A stretch of 64,000 nucleotides of DNA from Pyrus communis (GCF_963583255.1 NC_084816.1:11829100-11893099); one strand, 5' to 3'; shown: positions 34,307-47,300, numbered from the stretch's first letter. The notes: a model not told the origin generated them from the letters alone. Numbers and translations: made by a program.

Positions 34307-37300
34307 TCAAATCATAACCCTCCTTGGCTGAAACAAAAGACTTGAATAATATGTCGAAAAGAACATATCAAACAAGAGAGGATACTGTAAGAAAGCGAAC
34401 AAAGCAACCGGAACAAATGCAAATATGAATATAAGATCTGGAACCCATATTAATCCATCATGGCAAGATAAATAGAAGGTTGTGCTGAAAGTCACCATCA
34501 TGGATGTTATTGACACGAAGAGCGATGTAAGCCCGATCATCAACTTCAACGGTAAAGATTTGAGAAAATCGTTTTCAGCATACCGTGACGTGAGGATGTA
34601 CAAGAACATGAGGATTGCAGTTGAGGAGGAAAAGAGTGCTACTCCATCAGATATGGCGAATATTAAAAATGCTGTCTCTTTTATGGAATTTGGTGTTCCT
34701 TTATTATCATTTATACCACCCGGAATGCTAAATGCGGCTGAAAACACGACAGTGGCGATAAGAGTTGAAACAAGCATGCATGAATTTGCAGTGTCCTTCA
34801 TCCATGATTCTCCCTTGCGCAATAGATCCTCATGCTCGCTAGTGAATAATTCTTGAGGTGTCTTGCCTTGCATATTTTTCATATCTATAAAGGGAGGTTG
34901 CACAATCTTCTCGACTTCCTGCCAAATCAATGATCGATAATGAAATTAAAGAAGCAAGGAATTTCTAGGCAAAACGGATTAAAGTTGATTGTAGATGAAC
35001 TTTAATGATACCTCAAACCATACTAATTCTCGTTGCATCTGAAGAGCTGCTCCGGACACAAGATTGAGTTGGTCTTGAGGTGCCAGTTTTGCAGCTAGAT
35101 GTAGAATGTTGTTATTCTCATCATCAGTAAATGTTGCTATGATATCTTTGATGGAGCCTGTCACATGCACGAGATTGAAGATACTTGCATGACGATGCAA
35201 GACTGCAATATGGAATATAGTTCGATTGTTGTCATCATATTCTAATAGCAATTCCGGATAAAAGCCAATAAGCACAGATAAGAACTCATAATTTCCTAAT
35301 TTCGCTGCGTCAAATACTAATTCTGAAGGTTCTCTTATCAGACGCATGACTTCGTCATCGTCATGTTTCAACATTTCTTTCCAAAGGCGTTCGACTAGTT
35401 TCAGGGCTTGAGTTTGCTTCAAGTTTCTTTTGTAAGAAACATTCATCCCTGGGAGTACTTTAACTGTAAATTAAAAAGGTTACAACATAAACAAAAGGGT
35501 TGATAGTCACAAGGATATGCAGGCAAATGTGCGGTGATCAAATACGAAAGTTTGTTTTTATATAACTCATCACATTTTGATATTCATATTTTAGAAGAAT
35601 TAACTCACGTGTTTTGATAAGTCTTCTGCACATTCCTGGAGTACTATGGTCACCAAATTCTGAAGACTTTCGAGCTAAGACATGCAGGGCCGTTTCTTTG
35701 TCGCTTTTACGGGCCGTTGCTAATGTTCTATCCTCTTGTAGCAACTTCATGGCTAAATCTGCACAATTTTACAAAGATTAAAAGAATAGTAGTCGGGAAA
35801 TAAAGATGTGTTTAATGTTTAACAAGTTCCAAGTACTTACCATAAAGACCATGATCTATACAACAGAAAAAAAGAACGTTACGGCCCATTTCATCCAACA
35901 TTTTATACGTTTTTGGGTATAAATACGTTGCCATTTCAGACTGTCCTAACAAAGCAGCCATATAAAGTGGTGTCATTCCTTCGCCACCTGGAATTTTTGG
36001 CAAGAACCTATTTTTTCGTATCAAAATATCGGCAATTTCTACGGTTCCAGCTGCAGCGGCAAAGCTCAGTGCCGTATTTCCTTTCATGTCTTGAAGTGCC
36101 AAGTCGTCTTCATCTATCATATTGACTAGTTCTGCCACAATCTGAATATTGTTCTTTGCTCCTGCTGCAACGTGCAGAACAGTTTGCCATCCTTTTGTTA
36201 TGCTAGCAGTTAAGAGTGCCGGATTGATATTTAAGATACCTTTGGTGGTTTCCCAGTTGCCTTCCATTGCAGCTTTGTAAAGGGGCATACACAAGTCCAA
36301 GTATGCCTCTCCTGTGATGGATGCAAGGGATGAAGTTAGACTAAGCATATGGTTAATTTGTGAACGTAGAATATATATGAGTACACAAATATTCTCTCGT
36401 AGAAAAATTTGGCATACCATCCATATAAAATTAGATTGATTATTGTCTGAATATGATTCTTGTCTAAATTGATAAACCTTCTAGTACTTTGTATCATTTA
36501 GTCATTCATATGCATCAAAGAAATAAACGGTTCATTTGAAGATATTACTTGTTATCAAAAAATCGATTCGTTCGCTACATATGCATCGTAGAACAAACTC
36601 CAATTTGGCCAAATTTATTGATTTTTTAGAAAACTTCATCCTAAATTCCTAATCCTTGAAAAATGTCACACTTAGACTAAAACCTTAAGTAAGATTAAAA
36701 CTAATTGTAGTCTGTTGAGTCACTGTAAATGTCAGCATACATTTAATCACTTCATATGTTAATTATATTTGGATATTTTACTTCTCTTTTTCTTCGTAAT
36801 TTTCATTTCATTCGTCATAATATTTTGTTTTAGACATTTAGGTAAACTAACTTATTTATATTATTTAGACAGTGATTTATATAATATACTTTGGTATATC
36901 CATTTCGGAATAGATCTTTAGAAGCATTAATTCATGATAATATATTTTGGTACATACATTTCTATATAGATATTTTGGTAAATCAATTCACTTTAATATA
37001 TATTATCAGTACACTTATGTATTCCTATATTTTTCTTATGTGTAACAAATTTTATTTGAATTTTATTTTGAATTTTTTCTCATTAAGGTTCATTTTTAAC
37101 GAATTGAGGGGAGGAAGTTAATCAAAATAAATGAACTAAAATGTGTATTTTTTTTTTTTGTCATAGAATTAAAATGTGTTTATTAATTAATTCAAATATT
37201 TAATGGGAGAATTTAAGTAAAATACATATCAAGTATTAAATAAAAGTCGAATATGGATTTGAATTAAAATACACATCAAAGAATTATAATTAATTTGTAA

Positions 37301-39158
37301 TTTAACACTACTTTTTATTTAAGTTTTAATATTTTTGAAGGATTAAAGTTAAAACCCCTTAATTGTTTTTTCAAGGATAATATCTTAATAATAATAAAGT
37401 AAACAATTATGATTATGACAAAAAAAATTTTGAACGATTATGACATTTGTATACTTTTCAAAATGAGATCTTTTTTATTTAGACTTGGTCAACCGTGGAA
37501 AATGGGGAAAGAACTCACTAGATAAAATAATCCACATAAGTCTCATGTCGACTAGGTTGCATATTTGGAAGGACTATTTTACCTTTGAAATTCAATTTCA
37601 AAACGTTTTTGTTGTTCTAAAAATTTGGATTTCAATTTCAATTTTCAACCTTAAGAACCCATATACATTCTTGAAATTATCTTATTAATAGGAACGATAC
37701 TGTATTACTTTGTTAATAGACATAAAAATTATATTACCTTGCTAATAGATGTAAAAATCATATCAAGATTCTAAAAGACACAAGGCTGCTAGGTAGAGGC
37801 CGAATCGTACTAGGCGGATTTACGTAAATTTATTATACGTCGTATAAATAAGTGTCTGTTTATACATTTTTTTTTTAAACAAAAAGTGTCTGTTTATACT
37901 TAAAAATACATAATTGTAGTAAAATACATAAATTAAAAAATAGAATGACATATATTATAAAGTTTTAGAACATATTGAAAACACGAGAAGCAAACATGTA
38001 ATGAGTGTTCGTCTAAGTATTCAACAAGTCTCTTACAATTTATTAAAAAAAAAATGAAAAATGAAAAGTATCTATCTTATGCTTAAGTGAGAGTCGTGAC
38101 TTAGGCGGCTGCCTAAGCAGGTCTAAGCCCTTTTATTAATTTTCAAATGCCTAAAGATTAATTAGGTGGTGGCCAGCAACTTGGTGCCTATATAGGTGGG
38201 GCCTAAGCAGCGCTAGGCATGAATTTTTATAACAAATTTATACCTTGTTAACAGATACAACATCAAGATGATTAAAACATGTGTGAGTGAAAAGTTTTAA
38301 GATTACGTTACCTACAGTACGAGGAAAAGTAACAATTACCGGGAAAAAAAAAAAACTTCTCTTTTCTAGGTAAACTGCCACGTCACTTGAACCTTTAACA
38401 AGGTAAAAAGCACCATAAACTTTGTAGGAGGAGGAGGAATGCCATGAAATTCATAGGATTTTAGAGGTGAAGAACATGAAATTTTGACGAGGAAGAAGAA
38501 GAAAATAAAAATTTTGAATTTTTGTAGGAAAAAATTATTGATTGTACTTGTGTGTTATAAGTGATTTAAGCCATTAACTACACATTAATTGAGGAAAAAA
38601 TAGTTTAAATAAATGGTCTCTATAGCATTAGTCTTTGAAAAAATGGGTTATTCATAAAATATGCTTATGATATTGGGTTTAAACCAACTTTTCATAAAAT
38701 GATACTATTTAATACATGTTTTGATCTTCACATTTTCATGCAATATTTATCTCATATTCATGTATAGCATATAACTTCACCTAGCTATGTATTATTAATT
38801 GATATTAATTCAAGTTATTTTTTTATTTCCATGCTGATTGTTTTTCTTTTTCCCAACTAATCAATTTGCAGACTTCTACCACTTTAATTAACCTTCACAG
38901 GTGCAAATACAACGCATTTATATATGGAGACTATATATCAATTAATCATATGCTACATGTATGTATACATGGGATGTGCATGAAAGAGAGAGATCGTATA
39001 GTACTGTTGGTATTTTCTAGTAGATGACGCGAAGGATGCCTCGGTTGAATCGGTGCCGCAATGCCGATGATTACATTTCCAGCAGCCGGAACGCCATTTG
39101 CTGCCGCCATTTGGATCACAGCTGGGGCAGGTACACATTGTGCTTGTGGACTAGACAT
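34307..39158 (-). CDS. Ankyrin-repeat membrane protein with PGG domain (ITN1/ACD6-like)
   Basis: The model is complement(join(34307..34918, 35012..35463, 35609..35758, 35841..36311, 39005..39158)), 612 aa. The last four exons are firm, with phase-matched GT-AG junctions. The first (MSSPQAQCVPAP...) is tentative: its donor ACA|GTACTA gives the right phase and follows a leader acceptor at 39172. Ankyrin-type motifs run from PLYKAAMEGNW through TVLHVAAGA, GNTALSFAAAAG, GMTPLYMAALLG, ETALHVLARK, TIFHIAVLHR and NNILHLAAKL. The last exon (410-612) has the PGG domain (WMKDTANSCMLVSTLIATVV, PGG at 475-477) and four hydrophobic segments, so the C-terminus is membrane-embedded. The family includes plasma-membrane regulators of defence and salt or ABA responses. 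MLSLTSSLAS, read through the 36312 acceptor, is an alternative start. Confidence 0.85.
36312..39004 (-). other. Large intron 1 of the ankyrin gene, with a repeat
   Basis: 2.7 kb, very AT-rich. 37775-38225 looks like a non-autonomous element: AGGCTGCTAGGTAGAGGC and TACTAGGCGG at the left, CTTAGGCGGCTGCCTAAGC and GCGCTAGGCATG at the right, in inverted arrangement. No further exon was seen, but a short one could be hidden. Confidence 0.45.
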
Positions 39159-40130
39159 TTTTCCCTATGAACTTGCGGAAAATATATAAACATCTCCACA
39201 GAAAAATCTGAATTACCAGCTAATTTATACTGTAATATACTAATATGTTTCTAAAGCATAGCAAGAGAACCGATAATAAGTGATATTTCATTCACATTAA
39301 TATAATGATAATTTTAATTTTTTTATACAACGACATATTTACGGTGGAAAAATAAATTAAATTTGCCATCCACATGGAGTGCCAATTTAAAATTTATTTA
39401 GAAAAGCAAGTTTCAGTATATTTGTTTCAAAAATTCGAATAGTATTGGTCATCTAGAAACTAGAACAAGAAAAAAGACCAACAAATTTGGTTCGTTCAAT
39501 TTACGTCACTCACCTACGTCAGGTTGACGAACTACCAAAAAGTTTATTGCATGAAATAGCCAAACCTCCGGCACTAAAACATACGAGGGACCCTATTTGT
39601 AATGGTGGGGATCATTGTTTAATTTTAGAAAAAAAGTTTTTCCAATCTCTTTGCAGTCTTTTCATTTTCCTTCTTCCTCCATTAATTTGTTCCAGAACCG
39701 CTGGTGAACTTACAACAATACATGGCATGGGGAATCTGTTATGCTTCTAATTGATTAAGTCATGTAATTGTAGGTACAAGATTGAAAAGTAAAAATGAAA
39801 GTTAAATATATATACTCAAGCAATCTGATCACCGGACAAGGTACTCGATTCCAAATAAAGTGAAGATAATGAGTGGGTGAAAATTATGTAATCAAAGATG
39901 GAGATCTAAAATACTTGCATGGTAAGTTTTGTTTAATGCATACCATTAATTTTGATAAGCGAAATCATGATATATAGAATATTACTTACAGATTTCCAGC
40001 AGCCAATTGGAGCCAATTACACTGAATCGCTGCTACGTATACTCGTCTCTACTGTATTGAGCTAATTAGGGTTTCTTGAGCTTAGATCGAGGAAACTTCA
40101 AGAAGAATAATATATAGAGTTTGAAAAGTG
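39159..40130 (-). promoter_or_regulatory. 5' UTR exons of the ankyrin gene
   Basis: On the minus strand a leader exon ends at the donor AAATCT|GTAAGT (exon end 39990). An acceptor CCGCAAG gives a 13-base UTR piece (39171-39159) before ATG at 39158. The leader's outer edge is near the ACTCTATATATTATTC stretch (about 40105), which could be the TATA box or lie within the leader. Confidence 0.5.
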
Positions 40131-40160
40131 TTTGAAGCCGAACAAGACCACAACGGTAGT

Positions 40161-40164
<4 letters not shown>

Positions 40165-40225
<61 letters not shown>
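40165..40225. repeat. (CT)n microsatellite in the ankyrin gene promoter
   Basis: 61 bp of uninterrupted CT (GA on the gene strand), immediately upstream of the putative leader. GA runs are common in plant promoters and leaders and are highly length-variable. Confidence 0.95.
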
Positions 40226-40227
<2 letters not shown>

Positions 40228-40340
40228 CTTTTTTGTACCTTTTCTTTAGTGGGGAAATCAATTATTAAGACATGGGTCATTCAACAAAGAAAGAAACTTT
40301 CAAGACCTAATGTGTGGTTGCATTCGTTAGTTATATGACA

Positions 40341-40500
40341 GGTAATGCTAAGGAGATTAAATTTGTAGATAAAATTTTAAAAATTAAATGTTATGCCACC
40401 AATAAGAATGAGTACGTATATCAATACTAAAGTAATAATCCAATCATCAACTTCTATGTCATTAGTTTAACAAATTTTGTTAATAATCCAATCATCAACT
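40341..40500. mobile_element. Degenerate MITE fragment
   Basis: Starts GTAATGCTAAGGAGATTAAA and carries CCAATCATCAACTT twice, matching parts of 54588-54770 and 31847-32003. The right end is not clear. Confidence 0.45.
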
Positions 40501-40991
40501 TTCACGTCAAAGTTAAATATCATGTTGTGAAGACGACGTCCCGGAAGGAAGGCCGTGGAAAAAGTGGTCTTGGACGGCCAACGACTAGTAAAACGATGGA
40601 CCCAACAAGGCAGTGGTCTCTGTAATCACTTTGAGGTGCAGGAGGAGCCCGCGAAAATGATAAAAAGGCAGAAAACGATATATTGTTAGGTCAGTGGCTT
40701 CCCCACTTGAGCAACAGACAAACCTAAACTATAATTGAAGGGAAATTGGGAGGAAACTTCTCCCCTCATTTTTTTTTTTTTTTTTTTAACATTAAAGGAT
40801 TTCGAACTCTAAGTTGCACGTGTAGGCAAGACTGAGTTCCACGCCTGGGTGATACCGTGACAGTAATGCATTGGTGGCATATAAAAATGGCTTCCTGCAT
40901 CAGAGGAGAGGCCACGCCCGCCGCACTGCCTAGGAAAATCGACAATCTGCCGAAAACGGACAAGGACTATGAAACAAATACAAGAGAAGGT

Positions 40992-41027
40992 AGAAGTGGA
41001 AGTGGAAGTGGAAGTGGAAGTGGAAGT
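40992..41027 (+). repeat. (GGAAGT)n hexanucleotide minisatellite
   Basis: About six near-perfect GGAAGT units. In one plus-strand frame it would read Gly-Ser repeats, but no gene context supports translation. The surrounding 40500-41188 has no recognised gene. Confidence 0.9.
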
Positions 41028-41193
41028 CCGCAGCCAAATGCTCAAATATTGGTGAATCTTATAATATATGCATGGTTGGTGCACAAATTTGGCAGAATAT
41101 CTAATTATTCCTTGAACTTCGGTTCATTTAATTGTATTGCAGGTATATAATGTTTATTATTATTTTTAAAATGCGATCGAATTAGATGGTTAT

Positions 41194-41803
41194 TGTCGAT
41201 GTAAATTTCCACCGTCTCTAGTCTTGACGAAAATGCACCTGCAAAACAATCAACATCTTTGATAAAAAACCTAAGCCTCACGCGCCCACAAGGTGGGGGG
41301 GGGGGGGGGTTAGGTCTACGGATCTCCAATGCCTAAGTTAGTTTATTTTAGAGAGTAAAGTGTTTAGGGCTTTTTTAGGTTGCAAAAACCCTAAAAATTT
41401 GGTAGAATATGGGGTATTTATAGGGCTAAGGCCATCCATATAGTGTTTAATGGAGAGATATTCTCTAAATATTTCCAAGATATTTAATAGGAGATAATAT
41501 CTTGAGATAATTGGGTAATTATCCCTAATTGATTTAAATTAGGATTACTTACTTGATTGGAGTCAATCTTCAAATAGGAATGTATTAAAGATAGGATTTG
41601 GGTAATTAATCCTTATCTTTAATTCCTTGCCAATGGTAGGTGAGTTGTGGGCAGTTGTGTTCAGCTGCTGAGACCTCCAGGGGTGTGAGCTGCGCGTGGG
41701 AGCATCTGAGAAGCCTACCCATTTATTGAGGGCAATATTTTCTTTCTCAAATAAAAGTCCACATGTCACCTCTAGAATATTTGGGATTATTTTAGGCTCC
41801 ACA
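41194..41803 (-). repeat. 3' LTR of the Tat-type element
   Basis: 610 bp, TGTGGAGCC...CATCGACA. It includes a G-run at 41296-41310. It differs from the 5' LTR by scattered substitutions and small indels, so the insertion is fairly old. Confidence 0.9.
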
Positions 41804-42514
41804 AATGCCCCCACACCTACTGTGCTGCATGCAGGAAAATGATAGTAGGTGTAGGAATCCCAAGTTACTTAGGCTTGTAGAATTGCTTCCCAATTTGAAC
41901 TTGATCTTCGTTCTTGATTTGGAGATAGACTTCTTCTAGGAAAAGGAAAATAATTGCCCCTATACCTATTTAATTCTGCCTTAAGCAGGGGATTAAATAA
42001 ATTTGGAGAACAATCATTATTCCAATAAGGAAAAGAAGCTAGAGGAAATTTTTATTCCACCTCCCCTAGCGTTCTTCTTTTCTTGCCCTTGCAAAAAGTC
42101 GTCTCTCGTTGTAGTTATTCTTCTTCGTGCCGCACCAAGGTAAGAAAAATTTGAATTTTCTTATTCTTTAATTTTTTTGGGAGCCTTGGGGCTTGAAAAA
42201 TTGGCTCAGTGGGGGCCGAGGTGGTGAGTGGCGCGCGCCAAGGAGGCCACGGTGTAGCAGGTGGTACGGCAAGGTCAGCAAGTGCACGGAGGTGCTGGGC
42301 TGGGCGAGTTGTGAGGCTCTAGCCCTTTTGAACGTGCTTGGCGGGGGCCAAGTTAGGTGAAGCAGGCTTGGGCCTGCAATGGCAGGTGAGAAGGAGCGAA
42401 GGAGACTGGCCGAGAGGCCTTAGGGCCTGCTTAGAGTGCGCTGGGCACGGAGGAGGGAAGATGGGTAGAGACGTAGGCCTTCTCTTCCCTGGGCCGTGTC
42501 CATGCTGCTCTTTG

Positions 42515-42545
<31 letters not shown>

Positions 42546-42599
42546 GCATATATCGTTTGTTTTTTTTTTTTTGCAAGTTGCCTTCCAAATATTTTTTCC

Positions 42600-44958
42600 T
42601 TGTACTTTTTGTAGAAACTTTGAGATGTCTTCCTTTCACCGCAGAAGTGACGAATATCCTCCACCTTTGTATCGTCAAGGTGGGTTACTTCAAGGCTGCA
42701 CATGTCAAGATCAATTCCGAAGAGTTGTTTCGAGATTTTCTCGAGGCGTACAAACATGCGATTCCATCAGGGTTTCGTGTCAAGCAGGTGAAAGATGATA
42801 ACGGCCATGAACCATGCGGTGAGGGTGCCTCTGCTAGGAAGAGGGGCATCAAATTCCATCTATATTACTTTGTATTAGGAATCACTTTTCCCATGTCGTG
42901 TCTTTTCTAGGAGGTGATATGCTCTATGAAATGCACGCTTGCGTAGTGCTCCCCTAATGCAGTTTGTGCGATGGTGGGGTTCTCGAACTTAAGCAAGTTC
43001 TTTTATCTTGGCTTGACCATTAATGAGTTCTGGTACTTCTTTAAGATCGGCCACAAGGAAGGTGTGGGGCAGCTAAGGTCTCGTCATAGGCTGTTCAATG
43101 ATTCTAGCAAAGGTGATCATGAGTGGATGAGAGACACCTTGGAGGTGAGTGGAGAGTGGAAGTCTGGCTCTTCTCCTGAGTTGCGTGTCTCGACTACCTT
43201 TATCAATGGTAAGTGAACTACTTCATTCTTGTCTTGCTTGAATTTTTGTTCAATTGCTCCATGACTTCAATTTATTGATCGCCTTTCCTACTTTGTGTAG
43301 ATTCGGAATTTGGCTCAACTCCAAGGACTTCGGCAGAAATGAAGAAAGTACACGTCTTCTTGGGTATTCCTGCTGAGCATTGTGAGTAGTGTTGGCTACT
43401 CATCCCTCTTCATCGGGAGAATGGTGGCTTGCCTTCGAAGGAAGAGATAAAACGGATAATGGACGAAGCGTTGGCTTGCCCAATCGCTGCTGCAGAGCTT
43501 GCTGTCAATAAGGATGGAAAGAAGAGATCTTCTTCACCTGCCTGTGAGCCTTCGACCGAGAAGAAGCCGATGACTTCTTTTACTACTTATGGGGGCTCGT
43601 CTGCTGCCGAGTAGCTTGTCATTGATCTAACTTCCCCAAAAAGGGTAAAGATAACCATTAAGCCTGAGCCTGTGAAACCTGCTACTCTGTAGGTGACCGC
43701 ATCCATTGCTGAGAGACTTGCCTAGTGGAAGAGTTCGGTGGTGCCTTCGATGTCCAGATTTGTATCGAAGCGTCCGTTGAGAGCTAAGTCTGGCTCTACT
43801 TTTGAGAAGCTCGCTGCTATGAAGAGCGGGAAAGTGGATTCAGCTGCTAAGGTGGCATCTGGGCCTGCTCTTCCTTTTGTCGTGATTGACTCGTCTGCTT
43901 AGAAGAGGAAATCTGCTCACACATGTAGTTGTGATAGATCCATTGAGTTTGAGGTTGGAGAGTGTCCTGAAGTTTATGCACTGTTGAAGGCTAACCTGCT
44001 TGAGGACGTCGATGCATACACCAAGTTCGTTGACAGTGTTGGGAAAGTTGACATCTGTTTAGACTCTTTTACGAAGTGTCCTGCCTATTCGAGGAGGTTC
44101 TCTCTGATTGCTACCATGCATAATATTTTGATCCTGGTAGCTAAGTCTATGCGCATTGATCAGGATGTTGTCAAGTGTGCTAAAGAGGTCGAAGTGGTAT
44201 TGGTGGCTCAGCTTCGCTTGGCTGCTAAAAAGATCGATAAGCTAGAATCTGAACTCGTCGTTTTGAAGAGGTTTGATGTCTCTGCCCCCACTTCTTTGTA
44301 GCTGGAGATCGCTCATCAGGAGGTCGCCCATTTGAATGCTAGGCTTAGTGCGACTCAGGCGATGTTGGAAGCTGCAGAGAAGGAAGTCAGTCGTGTTTCT
44401 CCGGTGGTCGAGGACCTTGAGCATGTCAATTAGGAGCTACGATCTGCTTGGTTTGCCAAGGACGAGGAGCTTATCTTTATGCATGCTGAAGTGTCTCGTC
44501 TCAAGGAAGTTACCAGTAAGCTTGAGTCCAAGGAGATGGATCTGCAAGGCGTGCTGTCTGCTAGCGAGCACCTGAAAAAGGAACTGGATGAGCTGCAAGG
44601 TGCTCACACTGGGCTTATTGAGGAGAATGTGCAGCTGAAGAATGAGAAAGCTGGTCATGAAGTGGCGCTTGCTTTTTGTTAGGCCTATTTCTACAAGCTT
44701 GGCTATGTAAACCATCTTCAGGGCAGGCCGTTGGATTATGAGTTTTCCAAGAAGGACTTCGAGACATTTTCCATTGCTTCAGTTGATGTGCTTGATTTCT
44801 TGTTTGAGGCTACCTTTGGTAGAGCAGTTGAGTGTTAGGCAGTCCAGGCAGGAGCGGCTGAGGATAAGCTGATGGAAGCTTTAGCTACCGGGAATAGCAT
44901 GACTGTTGAAAGCGTGGCAGTCGAGGAACTAGTGCTTGCGCAAGCTGATAAGGAGTAG
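42600..44958 (+). pseudogene. Antisense extra ORF of the Tat element (plant 'gypsy-type transposase' family)
   Basis: Opposite in direction to gag-pol. The N-terminal half (about 42690-43200) carries INSEELFRDFLEAYKHAIPSG, LGITFPMSCLF and VGFSNLSKFFYLGLTINEFW, the pattern of the putative plant transposon protein domain (Transposase_28 type). A GT-AG intron fits 43209-43299 (ATG|GTAAGT, TGTGTAG|ATTC). After that comes a Lys/Ser-rich linker, then a long coiled coil (44190-44680: LRLAAKKIDKLESEL, EVSRLKEVTSKLESKEMDL). In-frame stops near 42908, 43388, 43612, 43692, 44299, 44431 and 44680 inactivate it. The function of these ORFs is not established. Confidence 0.7.
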
Positions 44959-45109
44959 TCTTTTCGCTTAGACTTAGGAATTTTTTCTTTTCCTTTTTGT
45001 TTTGCTTTGCTTGAAATTCGGTGGCCTTTAAGCCGGTTTATCAATTTGCTAGAAATTAATAAACAAGTTTCCTTATTTTTGGTTCATCCTTCTATTTTGC
45101 AATGTTTTT

Positions 45110-46330
45110 TGCGAAACTTTACTGTAAGAAGGGTAGCTGGGTGAGCTACTTCAACGAAGCAGTTGATCCCACGTCGTCACTTAGGTTTTAGTTTCGACTT
45201 CAGGGCTTCGAGAGCCTTGCCTGTTGGAGGAAACTTGCAAAACTTCATCGTATAACGGGCAGTTGAATTGTCTACTTCGATGGAGCAATTGACTTGTGTG
45301 GTCACTTTAGGCTTCAGTTTTGGCTTTGATGCTCATAGAGCTTTACCTGCAAGAGGAAAAAAAATGCAAGATTTCCAACTTATAGAGCCAGCGGTTGAAC
45401 TCATGCTCCCATAGAGAGCAGATGAGTTCGCATAGCTACTATAGTTGTGAATCTTGGCTTTGAATGGCTTTATGAACCTTTAGCCCTCCTGAGGTGTATT
45501 TGCAAAATGTTTAACCTATAGGGCCAGTGGCCAAACTCGTGCTTCCGTATAAAGCAAGTGAGTTCGCGTAGCTACTATGGTTGTGAATATCGGCTTTGGA
45601 CGGCTTCATGAGCTTTTAGCCCTCCCAGGGCGTATTTGCGAAATGTTAAACCTATAGGGCCGTCGAACTTGTGCTTTTCTTGGGAAGTAGAGGAATTCGC
45701 GTAGCCTCTATGGTTGTATTTTGGCTTTCGAGTGGCTTTTGGAGCCTTGGCTCTTTCGAGGCGTGTTGTGAAGTGTTTAACTTATAGAGTCGTCGGCTGG
45801 ACTTATGCTTCTCATAGAAGCAAATGAGGTCCATGTATCCACTATAGTCATACCTCGGCTTTGGAGTGGCTTCTTGAGCTTTGGCCCTCCCAGGGCATGT
45901 TGCGAAGTGTTTAACTTATAAAGTTGTCGGCGGGACTTATGCTTCTCGTAGGAAGCATATGAGGTCCACGTATCCACTATAGTTATACCTCGACTTTTGT
46001 GTGGCTTCTTAAGCCTTGGCCTTCCCAGAGCGTGTTATGAAGTGTTTAACTTATAGAGTCATCAGTCGAACTTGTGCTTCCCGTAGGAGGCAGAGGAGGT
46101 CCGCATATCCCCTATAATTGTACTTCGGCTTTGTTTCAGCAAAACTTAAATCGTAGACTGTCGGTCAGAAGCGTTTCTTGTAAGTAAGCAGGCGAATTTG
46201 CATAGTCATAGTAGGTGTAAGTCTTGGCTTACGGATTGCCTTGGTTTTTTAGTTATTGGGTTGTCGGCCAGACGTCTTACTTACAGAAGCAGATGGCCCA
46301 CGTAAGTACTTTAGGCGTTGTCCTTGGCAT
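45110..46330. repeat. Tandem array of ~134-bp diverged units in the Tat element
   Basis: Units begin near AACTTATAGAG(C/T) and run through an ACTTATGCTTC-like block, GAGGTCC.CGTATCC, a CTATAGTT.TA block, TCGGCTTT, GTGGCTTC and a GCCCTCCCAGGG-like block to AAGTGTTT. Clear units start at about 45378, 45513, 45650, 45779, 45913 and 46047; more degenerate ones lie at 45120-45370 and 46140-46330. The array sits between pol and the antisense ORF. Confidence 0.85.
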
Positions 46331-46699
46331 ATCTGAGGCATTTTAGGCATGAGGTGTAGGCGAAATCGTGCTTCAGAGGCCATATCCTTCTATAACTTTG
46401 ATTTTGTAGTTCGCTTAACTAGTATTACAACACTTTAAAAGCAAGTCACTTAATGAAGATTTGCACGTTGAGGACGAACCATCTTGTTACGCGAATTCTT
46501 TCATGGCAGAGGTCCTGCATTTAGGTTTTTTTTTGGTTAGAGACTTGGGATCCCACAGAATTGAATCATTCAGTCAGCTAAGTCTATCCCAAGGGAAGGA
46601 CTATCGTGGCTAATTCTGGGAGTCGTCCGGCCTAGGTAGTCGCTGTATTAAGAGGAAACTGAGCAGTCATACCACCCATCCATGTCTGGATATTCCGGA

Positions 46700-47300
46700 T
46701 TAGTTTACCCTATCGTATTGGAGAGGAGACCCATATGGGTATTGGGGAATTAGTTTACCTTCTCGCTCTAGAGAGCTTACGCCATGTTTGCGGAGCAGCG
46801 AGTGTCTGGGCTGTGCGGAATATTGTGTCATGACGATGACTGTGTACGTCTGAAGGTACAACTTGCGCTTCCAGGTTGCAATAACTAACATCAAAATCAA
46901 AGTTTTGATTTTCGGGTATTTGGCTTCCACATCGAGGATAGCTTTGGATGTGTAGAATATAGGTAATTGGGCCCCCAACTTTTCTCATATGAGGGTAGAG
47001 CTCATTACTATTTCAGATACCACCATATAAATGCATAGATCCTTTGTTACTTCCAGCTTGGATTGCATTGGTCGGTAGGTCGCCAGAGGAATTACCTGAG
47101 TGCAGTTGTTCGTCAAGTCAGACCTTGGATCTCCTTCAGAGTCGTGGGCGATTTCATGTCTAGGATCGCTCGAATCTGCTTTGGATGCACATTCGACGTG
47201 GTCTGACCACTGCTTAGGGTTAAGAAAGATGTGATCGACATCTTCTTCGGGTCTCCATCTTGATTCATCTGCCAGGGCATTGTCGACTTTGAAGTCATCT
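46700..47300 (-). pseudogene. Gypsy RT end and RNase H remnant
   Basis: The minus strand shows VHPKQIRAILDMKSPTTLKEIQGLT, the conserved end of gypsy RT, and then IFYTSKAILDVEAKYPKI...LILMLVIA, the RT-type RNase H start. The frames are shifted against each other. The YxDD active site is absent: only about 100 bp separate this from the protease, so most of RT has been deleted. Confidence 0.75.

Noticed and set aside
34482..34856. 124-aa plus-strand ORF
   Set aside because: Antisense shadow of the PGG-domain exon of the ankyrin gene.
40132..40338. Plus-strand ORF with a Leu-Ser repeat
   Set aside because: It is a translation of the (CT)n microsatellite; the antisense Arg-Glu repeat ORF is the same artefact.
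42338..42690. Long N-terminal extension of the antisense ORF
   Set aside because: The frame passes through a CA/TA microsatellite and a T-run; the family-like sequence begins only at about 42690, so the upstream part is probably leader or intron.
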